A stretch of DNA of 64,000 nucleotides, taken from the NCBI GenBank assembly GCA_963971535.1, contig OZ020594.1, positions 112,496,251-112,560,250 of the forward strand. Direction: 5' to 3'. A program made the translations under genes and the position numbers. Positions within the stretch are counted from its first letter, which is position 1, and the number at the start of each line of letters is the position of its first letter. This document shows, one piece after another, positions 1-9,935 of the stretch. Origin of the DNA: Notolepis coatsorum (Eukaryota; Chordata; Actinopteri; Aulopiformes; Paralepididae). The notes under the pieces were generated by a model. The model made no database searches. It worked only from the letters and a program-made list of their open reading frames with translations, and had not been told where the DNA came from.

Positions 1-44
1 TAACAGCGATACCGCGGTAATACCGATACCGCGGCAGCTCTAGC

Positions 45-545
45 GGCACGGTGGTGTAGTGGTTAACACTGTCGCCTCACAGCAAGAAGGTCCAGGGTTC
101 GATTCCCGCTTGGGGACCAGGTTTCCATGATGCCAGGTACCCAGGTGGGGTATCTCCCAGGCCTTTCTGTGTGGAGTTTGCATGTTCTCCCCGTGCCCGC
201 AAGGGTTTCCCCCCGATAAGATAAACCCAATGGAAAAACATGCACAACAATAGATCGCTAACGCTGTGGCGTCCTTGACGAAGATGGACAGGAGCACTTG
301 GATTGGTCCCCTGGCGCGGCTCACGTTGACGCCTGTCTGCTCCCGGCTGCCCTTGGGGGGGAAGGACGATGGGATGGGTTAATCGCAGAGACGAATCGCA
401 TCGGCGATTCTAAAGAGACAATGCATGCGTGTGTGTTCCAGTGTGTGTGCTAAAAACTAACCGCTGTGTATACCGCTAAAAACATTGAGTGTCGTTGCAT
501 GCCGAATAAAGACCTCTGCAACAGGTCCTGCATTAATTTTAATTA
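45..545 (+). repeat. tRNA-derived SINE, long copy
   Basis: A tRNA-like head carries an A-box-like GTGTAGTGGTTAACACTG near 54-71 and a perfect B box GGTTCGATTCC at 96-106, the internal RNA polymerase III promoter arrangement of a tRNA-derived SINE. The body (about 250-540) recurs twice more in the window, at 32971-33195 on the minus strand and 47943-48140 on the plus strand. It shares blocks such as CGAAGATGGACAGGAGCACT and TGCTCCCGGCTGCCCTTGG. This is the only copy with the tRNA-like head. Whether head and body are one element or two adjacent ones is inferred from their continuity here. The first 44 bases hold short ACCGCGG-type repeats with no assignment. Confidence 0.75.
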
Positions 546-835
546 ATTAATTAAATGAATTTTAAAGTATAAATGTATCAGGAATTGATAAGGGAATCGA
601 TAAAGAATCTGATCGATAAGCAGAATCGATAATGGAATAGTATAGATAAAATCGTATCAATTCCCATCCCTAGTACCGTAGTTTGTTTACAAAGATGTGT
701 AAGAGACGAGCATACAAATGTATTTGCCCCCCCCCCCCCCCCCACACACCATCAAAACAAGCATGTGGAAAAGACGAGCAAGAGACAAATTGGGAGCAGA
801 GAAACCTTGAAAACATTGTTTACAGACTTTATGAA
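546..835. other. No gene; AT-rich, GATCGATA-like repeats and poly-C
   Basis: This stretch has loosely repeated GAATCGATA-type words (about 590-650) ending in a TCCCATCCCTAGTA motif, as found at ends of many fish MITEs, and a 17-base C run at 727-743. I see no coding region, RNA gene or conserved domain. Confidence 0.5.
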
Positions 836-1468
836 ATTGGGCTGTCAAAGTTAATGCTTTAATTTGAGATTAAATTAAATTATTTAAAGTGTTAATTTTT
901 TTTAATCTAGATTAATCTATGGAGTGAAACATTTTCAACGCTCTGATCTTTCAGCAGTATCTTTGCTTGTTCTTTTTTTGCATTGACTCATGAACCTTTT
1001 TGAAAATCATCAGACATGAAGATGGAACACATTTTTGTTGTTAATATGATTTATATTACTGGTAGTTCATACAAGACATTATCCTCCTCTAAGCAAATCT
1101 GCACTTTAACATAGGCCTGTGTTGTTTTTATTTCGGTTAGCGCCACAGATATAAGAAAGAGGTCTTTAAAGCTGAGTCAATGTTGATGGTTTTGTTGAAC
1201 ATTTGTATTTCACAGGAGAGAAACTGTATTCAAAGATCAAAGAAAGCTATTAAAATAGTCTTTGAATCTAAATATACTTTCTTTGTGTTGATTCTACATT
1301 AATTCCAGGATTTTACTCAAGTAAATATCTGTTACAAGCTACGGTCTTAAGTAGAAAATGCGATATTAATCTAGATCAGCGTTTCCCAAATTTAGGGTCG
1401 CAGACCCGTTTTTATTGGGTCGCCAATAATAATATATATATATATATATTTTTTTTTAAGCTGTAGAT

Positions 1469-1654
1469 GTGTTGATTCAGTTTGGCACCACATACTTATG
1501 TGAATCAGGGTTTTCTACTCTAGCATACCTGAACAAATACAGAAACAGACTAAATGCTCAGCATGACCTCAGAATAGCACTTTCAAAAACCAAGCCCAGA
1601 ATAGATCCACATACCTCTCATTGTGCCATAGATGAAATATTATACCCCTTCTAG
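1469..1654 (+). pseudogene. hAT transposase C-terminal dimerisation fragment
   Basis: The 61 readable codons match the hAT C-terminal dimerisation region: FGTTYLCESGFSTLAYL, then a KYRNRLNAQHDLRIALS block and KPRI. This is the pattern of Charlie/ZBED5/SCAND3-like transposases. The open frame begins at a GTG next to a TA/T-rich stretch, not at a true start, and the rest of the transposase (BED finger and RNase-H-like core) is absent. It is a fragment inside the 1377-5114 element, not a gene. Confidence 0.8.
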
Positions 1655-1740
1655 CATGATGTCAGTAGAATTTTTAAATAAGTCGGTACAAATTAATCAG
1701 GATGTTGCTCAATGTTTGGGTTTAAGGTTGAGGGACGGAG

Positions 1741-1760
1741 GGGGGGGGGGGGGGGGGGGG
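1741..1760. repeat. Poly-G tract
   Basis: An uninterrupted run of about 20 G residues lies in the hAT remnant. It is low complexity and prone to length error in sequencing. Confidence 0.85.
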
Positions 1761-1854
1761 TAAGAAATGGAGAGTTGAAAAAGGGGTGAGAAATAGAAAG
1801 GAGAGTAGAACATGTTTGTTCATTTAAAAGTGTTACAAAATTGTATGTACATAT

Positions 1855-2714
1855 TAGGGCTGTCTTAAATACTTCGAAGCTTCGTTCGATGGCACAAGCT
1901 TCGAACATTAAAAAAAATATCTAAGTTTGTGTGCATGGGGCCATTGGGTGGGGCCGGGGGACAAATACACTGGAGGAAAGTAACCCAGCTCAGCACTGCT
2001 CAAATTATATCATCACTATTGCCTGTTTGAAGGATATCATCCTCAAACACATATACACCTACATGCCTTGTAGAATTCCACACATAAGAAAGAAAGATAC
2101 TGGGATGAATAAACAAAATAGGAAATAAAATGTAGAAATGCATGCAATACATAAATAAATATGAATCTCCATATATGAAATAGAACATTTAGATAAGGTG
2201 CTACTGAGATGTTTTGGTGAGTTCTTTGTTTTTTTGTGGAAGTAGCCCTTCTTAAAAATGCATGAACATTCACTGATAATTGGTCTGTAGTGGAGTCTAC
2301 AAGGTCTACATTGCCGGACCATGTAGAATCCGGACCTTGTAGACTGACTGATCATTCTGTGCATAGTTTAGTCTACACAGGCCATATTTCAAATAATCTA
2401 AATCTTACTTCATTCATTCATCTTAAACATTCTTGATTTGGGGGATTGGTAGTTCCCATGAAATCTGAAGTTGTTCAAACGACAACACCGATCCACCTTG
2501 AATTAAATCACACAGCCGAGTGAAACCTTGTTGGCTGCGTCACAGTCACGAAAGGGGCTACTTAATTCATTAATCCAATCCACTTTATTTATAGAGCACA
2601 TTTAAAAACAACAAAGTTTACCAAAGTGCTGTACAAGTCCCACAACATAAATAAATATATAATTTTTTTTTTCGAAGCTTCGATTGCCAAAAAAAGCTTC
2701 GAAGGTCAGCCCTA
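1855..2714. mobile_element. Nested hAT-type MITE, TSD GTACATAT
   Basis: This 860-bp insertion is bounded by TAGGGCTGTC and the inverse GTCAGCCCTA. Subterminal CGAAGCTTCG palindromes sit at both ends. It is flanked by a perfect 8-bp duplication GTACATAT (1847-1854 and 2715-2722), the hAT-type TSD length. It carries no transposase. Inside it, 2565-2660 resembles the 3' tail of a LINE/SINE in reverse (CCACTTTATTTATAGAGCAC). The word CAGTCACGAAAGGGGCTA near 2544 recurs near 34204. Confidence 0.85.
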
Positions 2715-3025
2715 GTACATATATTATGAGCTGGTGAGCAACTTAACATTACACTCTGATTATTGCTGTTATGTATATAAATGTTAAATGGTATATGTGA
2801 TGTATTGTGATGTCACGTTTTGTATGATGCATGTATTAAGCATCACACTCCCCCACCCCCCTACAAGGACCACAATGGAAATAAGCTCTGAGCTTTTTTG
2901 TGTTTCATCCTTGGCAGTATATCCTGACTGTGCTCTTCTGTCACATGTTTATTTTTATATTGTGAAATAAAGTCATTCATTCATTCATTCATGTACTTTT
3001 ATAATTAAATAAATACATTTGAAAT
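2715..3025. other. hAT remnant interior, no gene
   Basis: This continues the hAT element after the nested MITE: AT-rich, with a (CATT)n tract near 2975-2992. No protein similarity is visible. Confidence 0.5.
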
Positions 3026-3166
3026 TCATGGTTTGTTGTGTTCTTTATCAGTAGTTTATAAATGTATGTTATGGCAATTCATGATGTATTTTTGTAAGTT
3101 TGGGTCCCGGGGGAAACACCAAATTTCTCTTTTGGGTCTCGAGCTGAAAAAGTTTGGGAACCCCTG
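3026..3166. repeat. First copy of the hAT 3' terminal segment
   Basis: The segment from ATTCATGGTTTGTTGTG to GTTTGGGAACCCCTG is repeated almost base for base at 4204-5114, where two SINEs split it. The bases following this copy do not match the flank of the 5' end, so it is an internal duplicate and not the end that was mobilised. Confidence 0.8.
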
Positions 3167-3174
3167 GTCTATGG

Positions 3175-3895
3175 GGTAGAATTTCCGATGTATGTACTTC
3201 CCCTGGAAGCTGCCTCCGAACGGACCAAACCTTTCCCGATATAACGGGAAAGGCAAGGGAGAACAGGTGGGTTTTGAGGCGAACTTTGAAGGTGGAGAGT
3301 GTAGGGGAGTCTCTGATGGACTGAGGGAGGGAGTTCCAGATCCGGGGTGCAGTGCAAGAGAAGGCCCGATCACCAACGTTTTTGAGTTTGGGTGTCGGGA
3401 CAGTGAGGGAGGCAGTGGAGGAGGACCGGAGGGAACGGGTGGGGCGGTAGGGAAGAAGGAGATCAGTCAGGTAGGGGGGGGCAGGCTATGGAGGGCTTTG
3501 AAGGTGAGGAGTAGTGTTTTGAAGTTTATGCGTTGTTTGATCGGGAGCCAGTGGAGAGAGTGGAGGACAGGAGTGATGTGTTCACGGGACCGGGTGTTAG
3601 TGAGGAGGCGGGCGGCTGAGTTTTGGACCATCTGCAGTTTATTGAGGGAGCGGGAGGTGATGCCAGTGAGGAGGGAGCTGCAATCGTCCAGGCGGGAGGA
3701 GATGAAGGCGTGTATGAGGGATTCAGCAGCAGGGGGGGAGAGGCAGTGACAGATTTTAGAAATGTTGCGGAGGTGAAACTATGACGTTTTAAACAATGGA
3801 GCGGACGTGGGGGTCAAATGAGAGGGTGGGGTCAAGGAGGACACCAAGGTTTCGGACTAGGGAGGAAGGGGTGATGGAGTCGATGATGGTGAGTG
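3175..3895 (-). mobile_element. L2-like LINE 3' fragment (ORF2 C-terminus)
   Basis: Read on the minus strand this encodes the C-terminal region of an L2/CR1-type ORF2. VRNLGVLLDPTLSFDPH sits near 3810-3860, a QNSAARLLT-like block near 3590-3640, and the terminal IWNSLPQSIRDSPTLSTF...LKTHLF block near 3240-3340. These blocks match those at 46690-47230. Frameshifts are present, the RT catalytic core is missing, and the 5' side is cut at the MITE fragment near 3900. It lies inside the hAT remnant. Confidence 0.8.
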
Positions 3896-3904
3896 TGATG
3901 GGTC

Positions 3905-4198
3905 CGGATCTTCCGATAATTTCCGATACCGATATCAACCGATACTGATATATGCAGGGTCCACTCCCCACAAATTTACATATCTCTTGTTGTGGAATTA
4001 ACACAACATTATGCATACTTTTGACAATAAATAAAATCTGAATTTGTTCTTACTTGCTTGCCTGGGTAAATAAAGGTTATAGAAATGTCAAAAAAAAATA
4101 TATATATATATATATCTTTTCTTTTTTTTTGAAAACCGATACCGATATTTTCCGATATCACATTTTAATGCCGATATCGGCCGATAATATCGGACATC
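3905..4198. mobile_element. MITE fragment with CGATACCGATAT ends
   Basis: CCGATACCGATATCAACCG at the left and GCCGATATCGGCCGATAATA followed by TCGGACATCTCTA at the right form imperfect inverted ends of a common fish MITE type. The interior is AT-rich with a (TA)n tract near 4100. No TSD could be matched, so the left end may be truncated. Confidence 0.6.
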
Positions 4199-4266
4199 TC
4201 TAGTATTCATGGTTTGTTGTGTTCTTTATCAGTAGTTTATAAATGTATGTTATGGCAATTCATGAT

Positions 4267-4765
4267 TTCTTTTTTTTTATCCACTTTTTCTCCCATTTTA
4301 AATTTTTTCTCCCATCCCAATTTTCGTATCATCCAATTCAACCCTCCCCTGTCTTTGAACGCTGTTTCATGCCTCCCACAAGCCGACTGCAATGTGGACT
4401 AAGTCATACTGTACATAACACGAGTCCCCTCCGATACTCGAGGTAACAGCAGTCGCATCTTTCCACCTGCACGGCTCGATCTTTCAACGTCAGGGGTCTG
4501 GGCTTTGGAGGGGCCCCACCCCCGTCGCTTCCTGATTCTACTGCGCAGGCGCACCAACCGACCTGTAGGAGTCGCTGTCCACAACGCCCGATCCCCACCC
4601 ATCAGTTTCCCTCCCCCTAATACTGCCAATGTGTATTAGTGCGGACGACCAGCTAAACTGAAAGCAATGTGGAGCGCTGGGCTCGAACAGGGAGGCGAAC
4701 CTGTTCGATCCTAGTCTCCAGTATTCGTGGTGAGCGCCTTACCCACTGCACCACGTAGCCGCCCC
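4267..4765 (-). repeat. tRNA-derived SINE
   Basis: On the minus strand the head at 4765-4665 reads GTGGTGCAGTGGGTAAGGCG (A-box-like) and later a GTTCGAGCCC B-box-like motif. The T-rich plus-strand start (4267-4280) is its A-rich tail. It is flanked by the 8-bp repeat TTCATGAT (4259-4266 and 4766-4773). The uninterrupted target sequence is preserved at 3080-3095, which confirms the insertion. Confidence 0.8.
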
Positions 4766-4846
4766 TTCATGATGTATTTTTGTAAGTTTGGGTCCCGGGG
4801 AAACACCAAATGTCTCTTTTGGGTCTCGAGCTGAAAAAGTTTGGGA

Positions 4847-5093
4847 GGGGAGCTCCAGTAGCTCACCACGTACCGCGAGTGCTATTTCAGCGCCGTGGAC
4901 AACCGCGCTCGCGCGGATCTGGGGCTGAGCACGTTCGAATCCCGGACGGCAGCCGTGCCTTTCCCAGAGTGTCTTCCCCCCCCATCTGAACCCTTTCAGC
5001 CTGCTTCTGTCGGTCGAACTTGACCAAGTATGAATGCGAAGAAAAAGCGATAAACGCTAAAAGAACCAGGTGACTGGTCAAAGTTTAAAAAAA
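4847..5093 (+). repeat. tRNA-derived SINE with 14-bp TSD
   Basis: This is a plus-strand insertion with an A-box-like GTAGCTCACCACGTACC near 4857 and a B box GTTCGAATCCC near 4932, ending in an A-rich tail. The 14-bp duplication GAAAAAGTTTGGGA flanks it exactly (4833-4846, 5094-5107), as expected of LINE-driven retroposition. It split the 3' terminal inverted repeat of the hAT element. It belongs to a different family from the SINEs at 45 and 4267. Confidence 0.85.
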
Positions 5094-5301
5094 GAAAAAG
5101 TTTGGGAACCCCTGATCTAGATTAATTACAGAAAATTGTGAGATTAATTAGTTATTTTTTCTATTGACAGCACTAGAAATTACATATTTTTGCAAAAGTA
5201 ATATGACATTACTACATTTCTAGTGTACAATTGCTATAACCATACAGCCTAACCTAACTGAAATGTTTCATCTCCTTTAAATTGTGATTTTGTCTTTACA
5301 G

Positions 5302-5441
5302 AGCCGTGTCCAGTGAGGATGTCCCAGGGAAAGAATGACCTCAGTGACGGCCCCAACAAACGTGTCAGAGCTGTTTCCCCGGCTGCAGACAAGAAAGATG
5401 ACCACATAGCCGGTCCTAGCCAACACCATATGCTCTCCGAG
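5302..5441 (+). CDS. C2H2 zinc-finger gene, first coding exon
   Basis: The acceptor TTTTGTCTTTACAG ends at 5301 and the exon runs to GAG before a GTGGTA donor at 5442. The first ATG (5319-5321) follows a short untranslated part and opens 41 codons beginning MSQGKNDLSDGPNK, a hydrophilic segment with no domain I recognise. The exon ends in phase 0. Exon 2 continues in the same frame with no stop, which is the main evidence that they belong together. The upstream acceptor implies at least one 5' untranslated exon to the left, which I could not find among the repeats. The donor is weak, so this exon is less certain than exons 2 and 3. Confidence 0.6.
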
Positions 5442-5514
5442 GTGGTATTATGCTTCAGTTGTTATGTTTAGGGTTGGGCTATATGAACACAATCTCATAT
5501 CACCAGATCTTACT

Positions 5515-5800
5515 TAGGTTTGACTAGTGGATGAACAAAATATATCACCATATCCATCTTGGGTTTGACTAGTGGATGAACAAAATATCATGTCACCAGA
5601 TCTAACCCGTGTTACCAAGTAAACAAATCGCGGAGATGGCCAGTTAGCCCGCAGCATCCGAGTGCTACTATCATTAGCTCTCAGAATGGTAGCCACTAGC
5701 CAGAAGCCTGCAGCATCCTAGTACTACTAACGTTAACTCTCAGAATGGTAGCCAGGAGCCCCGCAGCACCCTAATACTAGTAACGTTAGTATTGTGTATT
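5515..5800. repeat. Short tandem duplications in intron 1
   Basis: A segment around GTTTGACTAGTGGATGAACA occurs twice (near 5520 and 5564). A roughly 62-bp unit containing CTCTCAGAATGGTAGCCA is repeated about three times between 5632 and 5790, with a further partial copy near 5965. These are local duplications with no coding potential. Confidence 0.7.
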
Positions 5801-6225
5801 AAAAAACGCACCGGACTGCGACGTAACGTTTTACCGTTTATTTGCTTGCTCCACCAGTCCACAACAACACACACTCTCGTTACCACAACGCTTTACGGTA
5901 TTTTCACAGCACTGTCGCAACATTACCGTAAAGCGTGACCACCGTTGTGATACACATACACAACAGTTAGCTCTCAGAACAGCCAGTTAGCCCGCAGCAA
6001 CGGTAAGCATGTCTCATTTAATTTCCAGTGAAGCGGGGTTTCCCCTCCTCCTGTGTGTAGACAACCAGCTCTGCGGCTCGCTCCACTAGTGAGGACTGGT
6101 CTCGCCCTCTGCTGGCGCGTGTGTGCAGTGCACTACAACCAACCACTGTTAAAACTCCGTTTCACTGTAATATAAACTGAAACGGATCTGTGATTTTGAC
6201 GGTATTGCTTTTCAATACCGTCGGG
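5801..6225. other. Intron 1, no gene; small inverted repeat
   Basis: A 13-bp inverted repeat ACGCTTTACGGTA / TACCGTAAAGCGT lies near 5888-5935. Words such as AATACCGTC recur on both sides of the 6226-7328 MITE, suggesting that MITE sits inside an older ACCGT-rich element. No coding signal is seen. Confidence 0.5.
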
Positions 6226-6694
6226 TAGGGCTGGGCGATATGGCGATATTATATAAATATCGGGTACAGTTCATTAACGATACTCTTTTTCAACGTATCG
6301 TGGATATCGTGATGTTTTGCCCAAGAGGATTGTGTCGCGTCAATCTGTCCACACGTTACTCGTTCATATCTCAGCCCGTGCTGAGATATGCCCATTCCGC
6401 GCTCTGTTAATAAAGTTTTCAATCAGACAGATGTATGGAAAGGCTTTTATTATAACATTCGTTGTAGTAAAATCATTATGCCTCATTTAGTCATCCTGTG
6501 GAGCACTGGTCTCCTACTCGACGGCCGCGGGGAGCTAATGTAAGTAGCTTTGTTGATGTTCAGCACACAGGACATTCAGGAAGTCAAAAACTAATAGCGC
6601 TTGCCGATTGGTGCTAAGAACAGCAGGGCGGGGGCAAGCGGTGTGACGTAATTGGCAGACTCGACTGTCAATCAAAATTATTATGTTTCCGTCA

Positions 6695-6835
6695 GAATGA
6701 ATGAATGAAAACTTTATTAAAAGGTTGCAGAATGGGTACAATACAGTACAGGAGGATGAAGACCAGAAAAAGACTTTCGGCTTTTTTACATAAGGGTCCT
6801 CCATTTTCAATTCATCAAAACATTTAGAGACATAC
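6695..6835 (-). mobile_element. Non-LTR LINE 3' tail (family A)
   Basis: In reverse this reads GAATTGAAAATGG(G/A)GGACC, then GTCTTCATCC and ACCCATTCTGCAACC, ending in a (CATT)n tail. The same 3' untranslated sequence occurs at 6870, 9700, 24763, 24895, 25305 and 47780. The 48240-48375 copy links it to an ORF C-terminus (MWNALLTTMKEG). Only the tail is present, as expected from 5' truncation. Confidence 0.75.
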
Positions 6836-6869
6836 ATATATACAGTAGTTTCATAAAAATGCTAAAATG

Positions 6870-7015
6870 CTATTGATTGATTGATTTTAAACTTTATTAA
6901 CATATTGCAGAATGGGTACAGTACAGCTCAATACATACAATTGTTAAGGGGATGCAGACCAGAGAAAGACTTTAGTCTTGTTTACATCAGGGTCCCCCAT
7001 TTTCAATTCATCATA
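6870..7015 (-). mobile_element. Non-LTR LINE 3' tail (family A), second copy
   Basis: Begins at a (GATT)n tail (TTGATTGATTGATT) and reads ACTTTATTAACATATTGCAG, then the CAATTGTTAAGGGGATGCAG and CCCCCATTTTCAATTCATC blocks of family A. It sits inside the 6226-7328 MITE, 35 bp from the previous copy and in the same orientation. Confidence 0.8.
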
Positions 7016-7164
7016 TTTCATATCTAAATCATATAATATCTCATTGCTAAATATATGCAATATATAATCTAATAATCTAAATCTAATATATAATATAAAA
7101 ATGCTAAATGCATGGGTATTTTATTTTGTCTTTAATGTTGGCTTGCAAACTCAAATACTGTCTT

Positions 7165-7165
7165 G

Positions 7166-7200
<35 letters not shown>

Positions 7201-7202
7201 TT
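7165..7202. repeat. (GTAA)n microsatellite
   Basis: About nine uninterrupted GTAA units. Confidence 0.9.
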
Positions 7203-7734
7203 TAATAAGGTAAGCCTCATAATGAATTGTTTGGGGTAAAAAAGAAAAACATCGTGATGTGTATCGTGTATCGCCGAAAGGTCAGAAAATATCGTGATAT
7301 CATATTTAGGCCATATCGCCCAGCCCTACCGTCGGGATTTCTAAATACCCTGGTATACCGTAATACCGTCATACCGCCCGAGCCTATTTCACACCACCCA
7401 AAACCAACCGGACTATCCGAGGAAACAAACTAGGGTTCGATTAGGGCGGACCAAAGAGCTCAGTTGTGAAAGCGACCTTAGACTGTAGGAGTTCAGGAAT
7501 CTACTCTTTTTGGGTAGACTCTTTGCTAGTTTTGACATTATTATGGTATTTTCCAATACAAGTTACAATGTGATATGACATCTATTTGATATCGGTATCA
7601 AAATAATTTCCAAATGAACAGTTATGAATATCTGGTTGATTTCAAATAAGTGGTTAGCTGGCAAACAAGTTATATGATTTCAGATCGCTAATAAAAAAAA
7701 AAGATAATAAAACGAATATTCTCGGGCGTGGCAT

Positions 7735-8340
7735 GCAAAGTGTTAAGTGGTATGGAATACTTGCTAGTAGTATAGTTGATGCGATGCCATTAGCTTAACT
7801 CAGAGTACCGTGGTCTGAGTTCTGGCCTGGTACTGAGTAAACCGGAAGGCTTCAGACAGGCAGCAAACGAGGTCATGAGACAAAAAAGTGTTATTCCACA
7901 CAATAACCTGCAGGCAAAAGTTGTAATCATCCACAGCAGAAAACATTTCCTATGCTTCAGAGTGACATGATGTGTTGAACTAGTCTCAGTGTGACGTCAC
8001 TAAATGCTTCAGAGTGACATGATGTGTTGAACTAGTCTCAGTGTGACGTCACTAAATGCTTCAGAGTGACATGATGTGTTGAACTAGTCTCAGTGTGATG
8101 TCACTAAATGCTTCAGAGTGACATGATGTGTTGAACTAGTCTCAGTGTGAGGTAGTCACTAAATGCTGGGTCTTGAAGCATAGAAAATGAGGCACGCTGT
8201 TTTCTGCTGTGGGTGATTAAAACTTCTGCCTGGTCAGAACTCCGACCACGAGACTCTGTGTGTAAACTGAGGGCACTGCATCAACTATACTACTATAGTA
8301 TTTCATACCACTTGATGTCCAAAACTCTTGAACGATCCCT
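7735..8340. mobile_element. Fold-back (long inverted repeat) element
   Basis: The left arm (about 7743-7960) and right arm (about 8165-8320) are imperfect inverted copies. AAGTGGTATGGAATAC on the left matches the reverse of GTATTTCATACCACTT on the right. TAGTATAGTTGATGC, CCACAGCAGAAAACA and TCTATGCTTC blocks pair similarly. The loop is filled by four 52-bp tandem units (7953-8165). No protein is encoded. It lies in intron 1 of the zinc-finger gene. Confidence 0.7.
7953..8165. repeat. 52-bp tandem repeat, four units
   Basis: The unit begins ATGCTTCAGAGTGACATGAT and contains GTGACGTCAC, a CRE-like palindrome, in the first two units. The third unit has GTGATGTCAC and the fourth is altered to GTGAGGTAGTCAC. 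The array occupies the centre of the fold-back element. Confidence 0.9.
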
Positions 8341-8501
8341 TTAAGGTGACACTTTCATCATCAAGTACCAGTGACAAGACATGTCTAACATAAAAAAAAC
8401 ACACTCAGCCAAACCTGTCCATCTACAATTACTCTGGGGAGAGTGAACGTTGTACTTTGCAAGACTCTTATTGTTACTGTTTTTTATCTGGTATTTTATA
8501 G

Positions 8502-8646
8502 GCCACAGCCCCACTGATATCCAGTACAGTGGAGGAGATGGCGTCTTGCAGTCACCCCTCTCTGTTGGGACTAAAGGAACTATCTGTCTGCTTGGTGGAC
8601 TGCATTAAAACACCAGGACTTAACGGAACTGTGAATGCAGGAGGAG
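8502..8646 (+). CDS. C2H2 zinc-finger gene, second coding exon
   Basis: This exon is bounded by acceptor TGGTATTTTATAG (ending 8501) and a strong donor GTAAGG (8647). It is 145 bp, enters in phase 0 and leaves in phase 1. The frame reads ATAPLISSTVEEMASC and then HPSLLGLKELSVCLVDCIKT, with no stop. The last base G joins AC of exon 3 to give Asp, and the joined frame is open to the end of the finger array. The exon has no domain I recognise. The LGLKELSVCLVDCI stretch could be a short amphipathic helix. Confidence 0.75.
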
Positions 8647-8649
8647 GTA

Positions 8650-9290
8650 AGGCTCTAAAGGGTAAATCCATCTTCAGTGTTCATACAGATGCTTGAAATA
8701 GATCATGCAAAGATGAGACGATTATTCAAACTATATCCCCAATTGTTTTTATGCATGTTTTTCCATGATTCTCATTACCATCATTTTCAAGGTGACATAA
8801 TACTGTGATGAATCTGAAGAAAATCTCCATATTCCAATAAATCTAACTTTATTTTAAACCTCACATGAAATGCAAAAAAAAATTATTATATAAGATTTGC
8901 ATTATATCACCAAAATAAATGGCCCATCAATCATTTCTAGCCATTTCAATTTCCAGCCATTTCCAATTCCCCATTACTACTAAATGGACCCTTGTCCCAT
9001 TAAAACATAAGGAAGAAATATATGTCCTATGAGCCATATTGATTGATACACTGCCGATACCGATCGTTTTTGGTTTTGTTATAGCAGCTTGCAGTATTAT
9101 ACTGTAGGTCTAACACAGGCATTCTCAAAGTCCGGACTCCGGACTAAATTATCTAATCTAATCTTAGAAATTAAGTAAAGTGTACTTACTGGGTGTTAAG
9201 CATAACAGCATCTAAGTTTATTTACTTCTGACCATTATAGTCAAAGTATTTTCCTATGAACTGAAACTCATAAGATCACATAAGGCTAGA
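8650..9290. other. Intron 2 start, no gene seen
   Basis: AT-rich sequence. A CCGATACCGATCG word near 9055 and TCCGGACTCCGGACT near 9131 look like MITE debris. No frame, RNA motif or clear repeat boundary could be supported. Confidence 0.4.
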
Positions 9291-9329
9291 ATCATTGGCG
9301 TTCAGTTACAGCTACAGTATATTGGCCAA

Positions 9330-9480
9330 CGTTAGCCAGCCAGCTACTGCACTACGAACTGCCAGCCAGCTAGCTGGCTACCCTTAACCCACAATACAAC
9401 AGCTACCCAGCCAGCTACTGCACTCGAACTGCTTGATAGCCAGCTGGCCACCCCCAATCTACAACACAAGTCAGCTAGCC
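9330..9480. repeat. CCAGCCAGCTA-rich tandem duplication
   Basis: A roughly 75-bp segment with CAGCTACTGCACT(A)CGAACTG followed by a CCAGCTAGCTGGC palindrome and a CACAATACAAC-like end occurs twice in tandem. Confidence 0.65.
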
Positions 9481-9544
9481 AGCCAGCCAACCGTACACAA
9501 TACGGTCTAAGCCAATCACATCGATTTGTACAGTTAGTTACACG

Positions 9545-9935
9545 TTTTGCAATTATGCCAACAATGTGGAACGCCCTACCCACAGCCATAAAATAATGGC
9601 TGCAATTCTAAACTGGCCCCGGTAAATGTCCAACCCCCCCCCACCCAATGTACAGTTTCTTCCCCCTCGAATGTATATATTTTCTTTTATGATCTCTCTC
9701 TTAAACAGTACTGTATATTTGTATGTCATAAATGTCTGGATGTAACCGTACTGTATATCTGTATGTCATGTATGTCATAAATGTCATGATGAATTGAAAA
9801 TGGGGGACCCTGATGTAAACAAGACGAAAGTCTTTCTCTGGTCTGCATCCCCTTAACAATTGTGTGTATTGAGCCGTACTGTATTGTACCCATTCTGCAA
9901 TCTGTTAATACAATTTTCAATCAATCTTTAACACA
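9545..9935 (+). mobile_element. LINE 3' end (family A) with ORF C-terminus
   Basis: The left part translates as RFAIMPTMWNALPTAIK followed by a stop near 9594. MWNALPT is the block found near the C-terminus of many non-LTR ORF2 proteins. The family A 3' untranslated region follows to a (TCAA)n tail. The RT and endonuclease are absent. The clade cannot be set from this tail alone. Confidence 0.75.

Larger units (their letters stand above)
1377..5114. mobile_element. hAT transposon remnant with 8-bp TSD ATCTAGAT
   Basis: The element starts CAGCGTTTCCCAAA and ends TTTGGGAACCCCTG, good inverted termini of the hAT Charlie type. It is flanked by the identical 8-bp duplication ATCTAGAT at 1369-1376 and 5115-5122. 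It keeps a C-terminal piece of transposase (1469-1654) but no catalytic core. It has grown by nested insertions: a MITE (1855-2714), an L2 fragment (3175-3895), a MITE fragment (3905-4198) and two SINEs (4267-4765, 4847-5093). Its 3' terminal segment is present twice (3026-3166 and 4204-5114), so an internal rearrangement followed insertion. Confidence 0.85.
836..5175. mobile_element. Outer AT-rich MITE-like element hosting the nested stack
   Basis: GGGCTGTCAAAGTTAAT at the left end and the inverse ATTGACAGCACTA at 5164-5175 resemble the inverted ends of a common fish MITE whose interior is rich in ATTAAT. The short word GAAATT occurs just outside both ends and may be part of the target duplication. 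The interior is almost wholly replaced by a later hAT insertion at 1377-5114. I am confident of the inner element but only moderately of this outer one, because the ends have diverged. Confidence 0.45.
6226..7328. mobile_element. hAT-type MITE, TSD CCGTCGGG
   Basis: The element begins TAGGGCTGGGCGATAT and ends ATATCGCCCAGCCCTA, near-perfect inverted termini. It is flanked by the exact 8-bp duplication CCGTCGGG (6218-6225, 7329-7336). The interior has no transposase and contains two LINE 3' tails and a (GTAA)n tract. The MITE at 14304-14945 has the same ends. Confidence 0.9.

Noticed and set aside
3192-3749. Plus-strand 185-codon frame
   Set aside because: Antisense to the L2 ORF2 C-terminus, which reads correctly on the minus strand.
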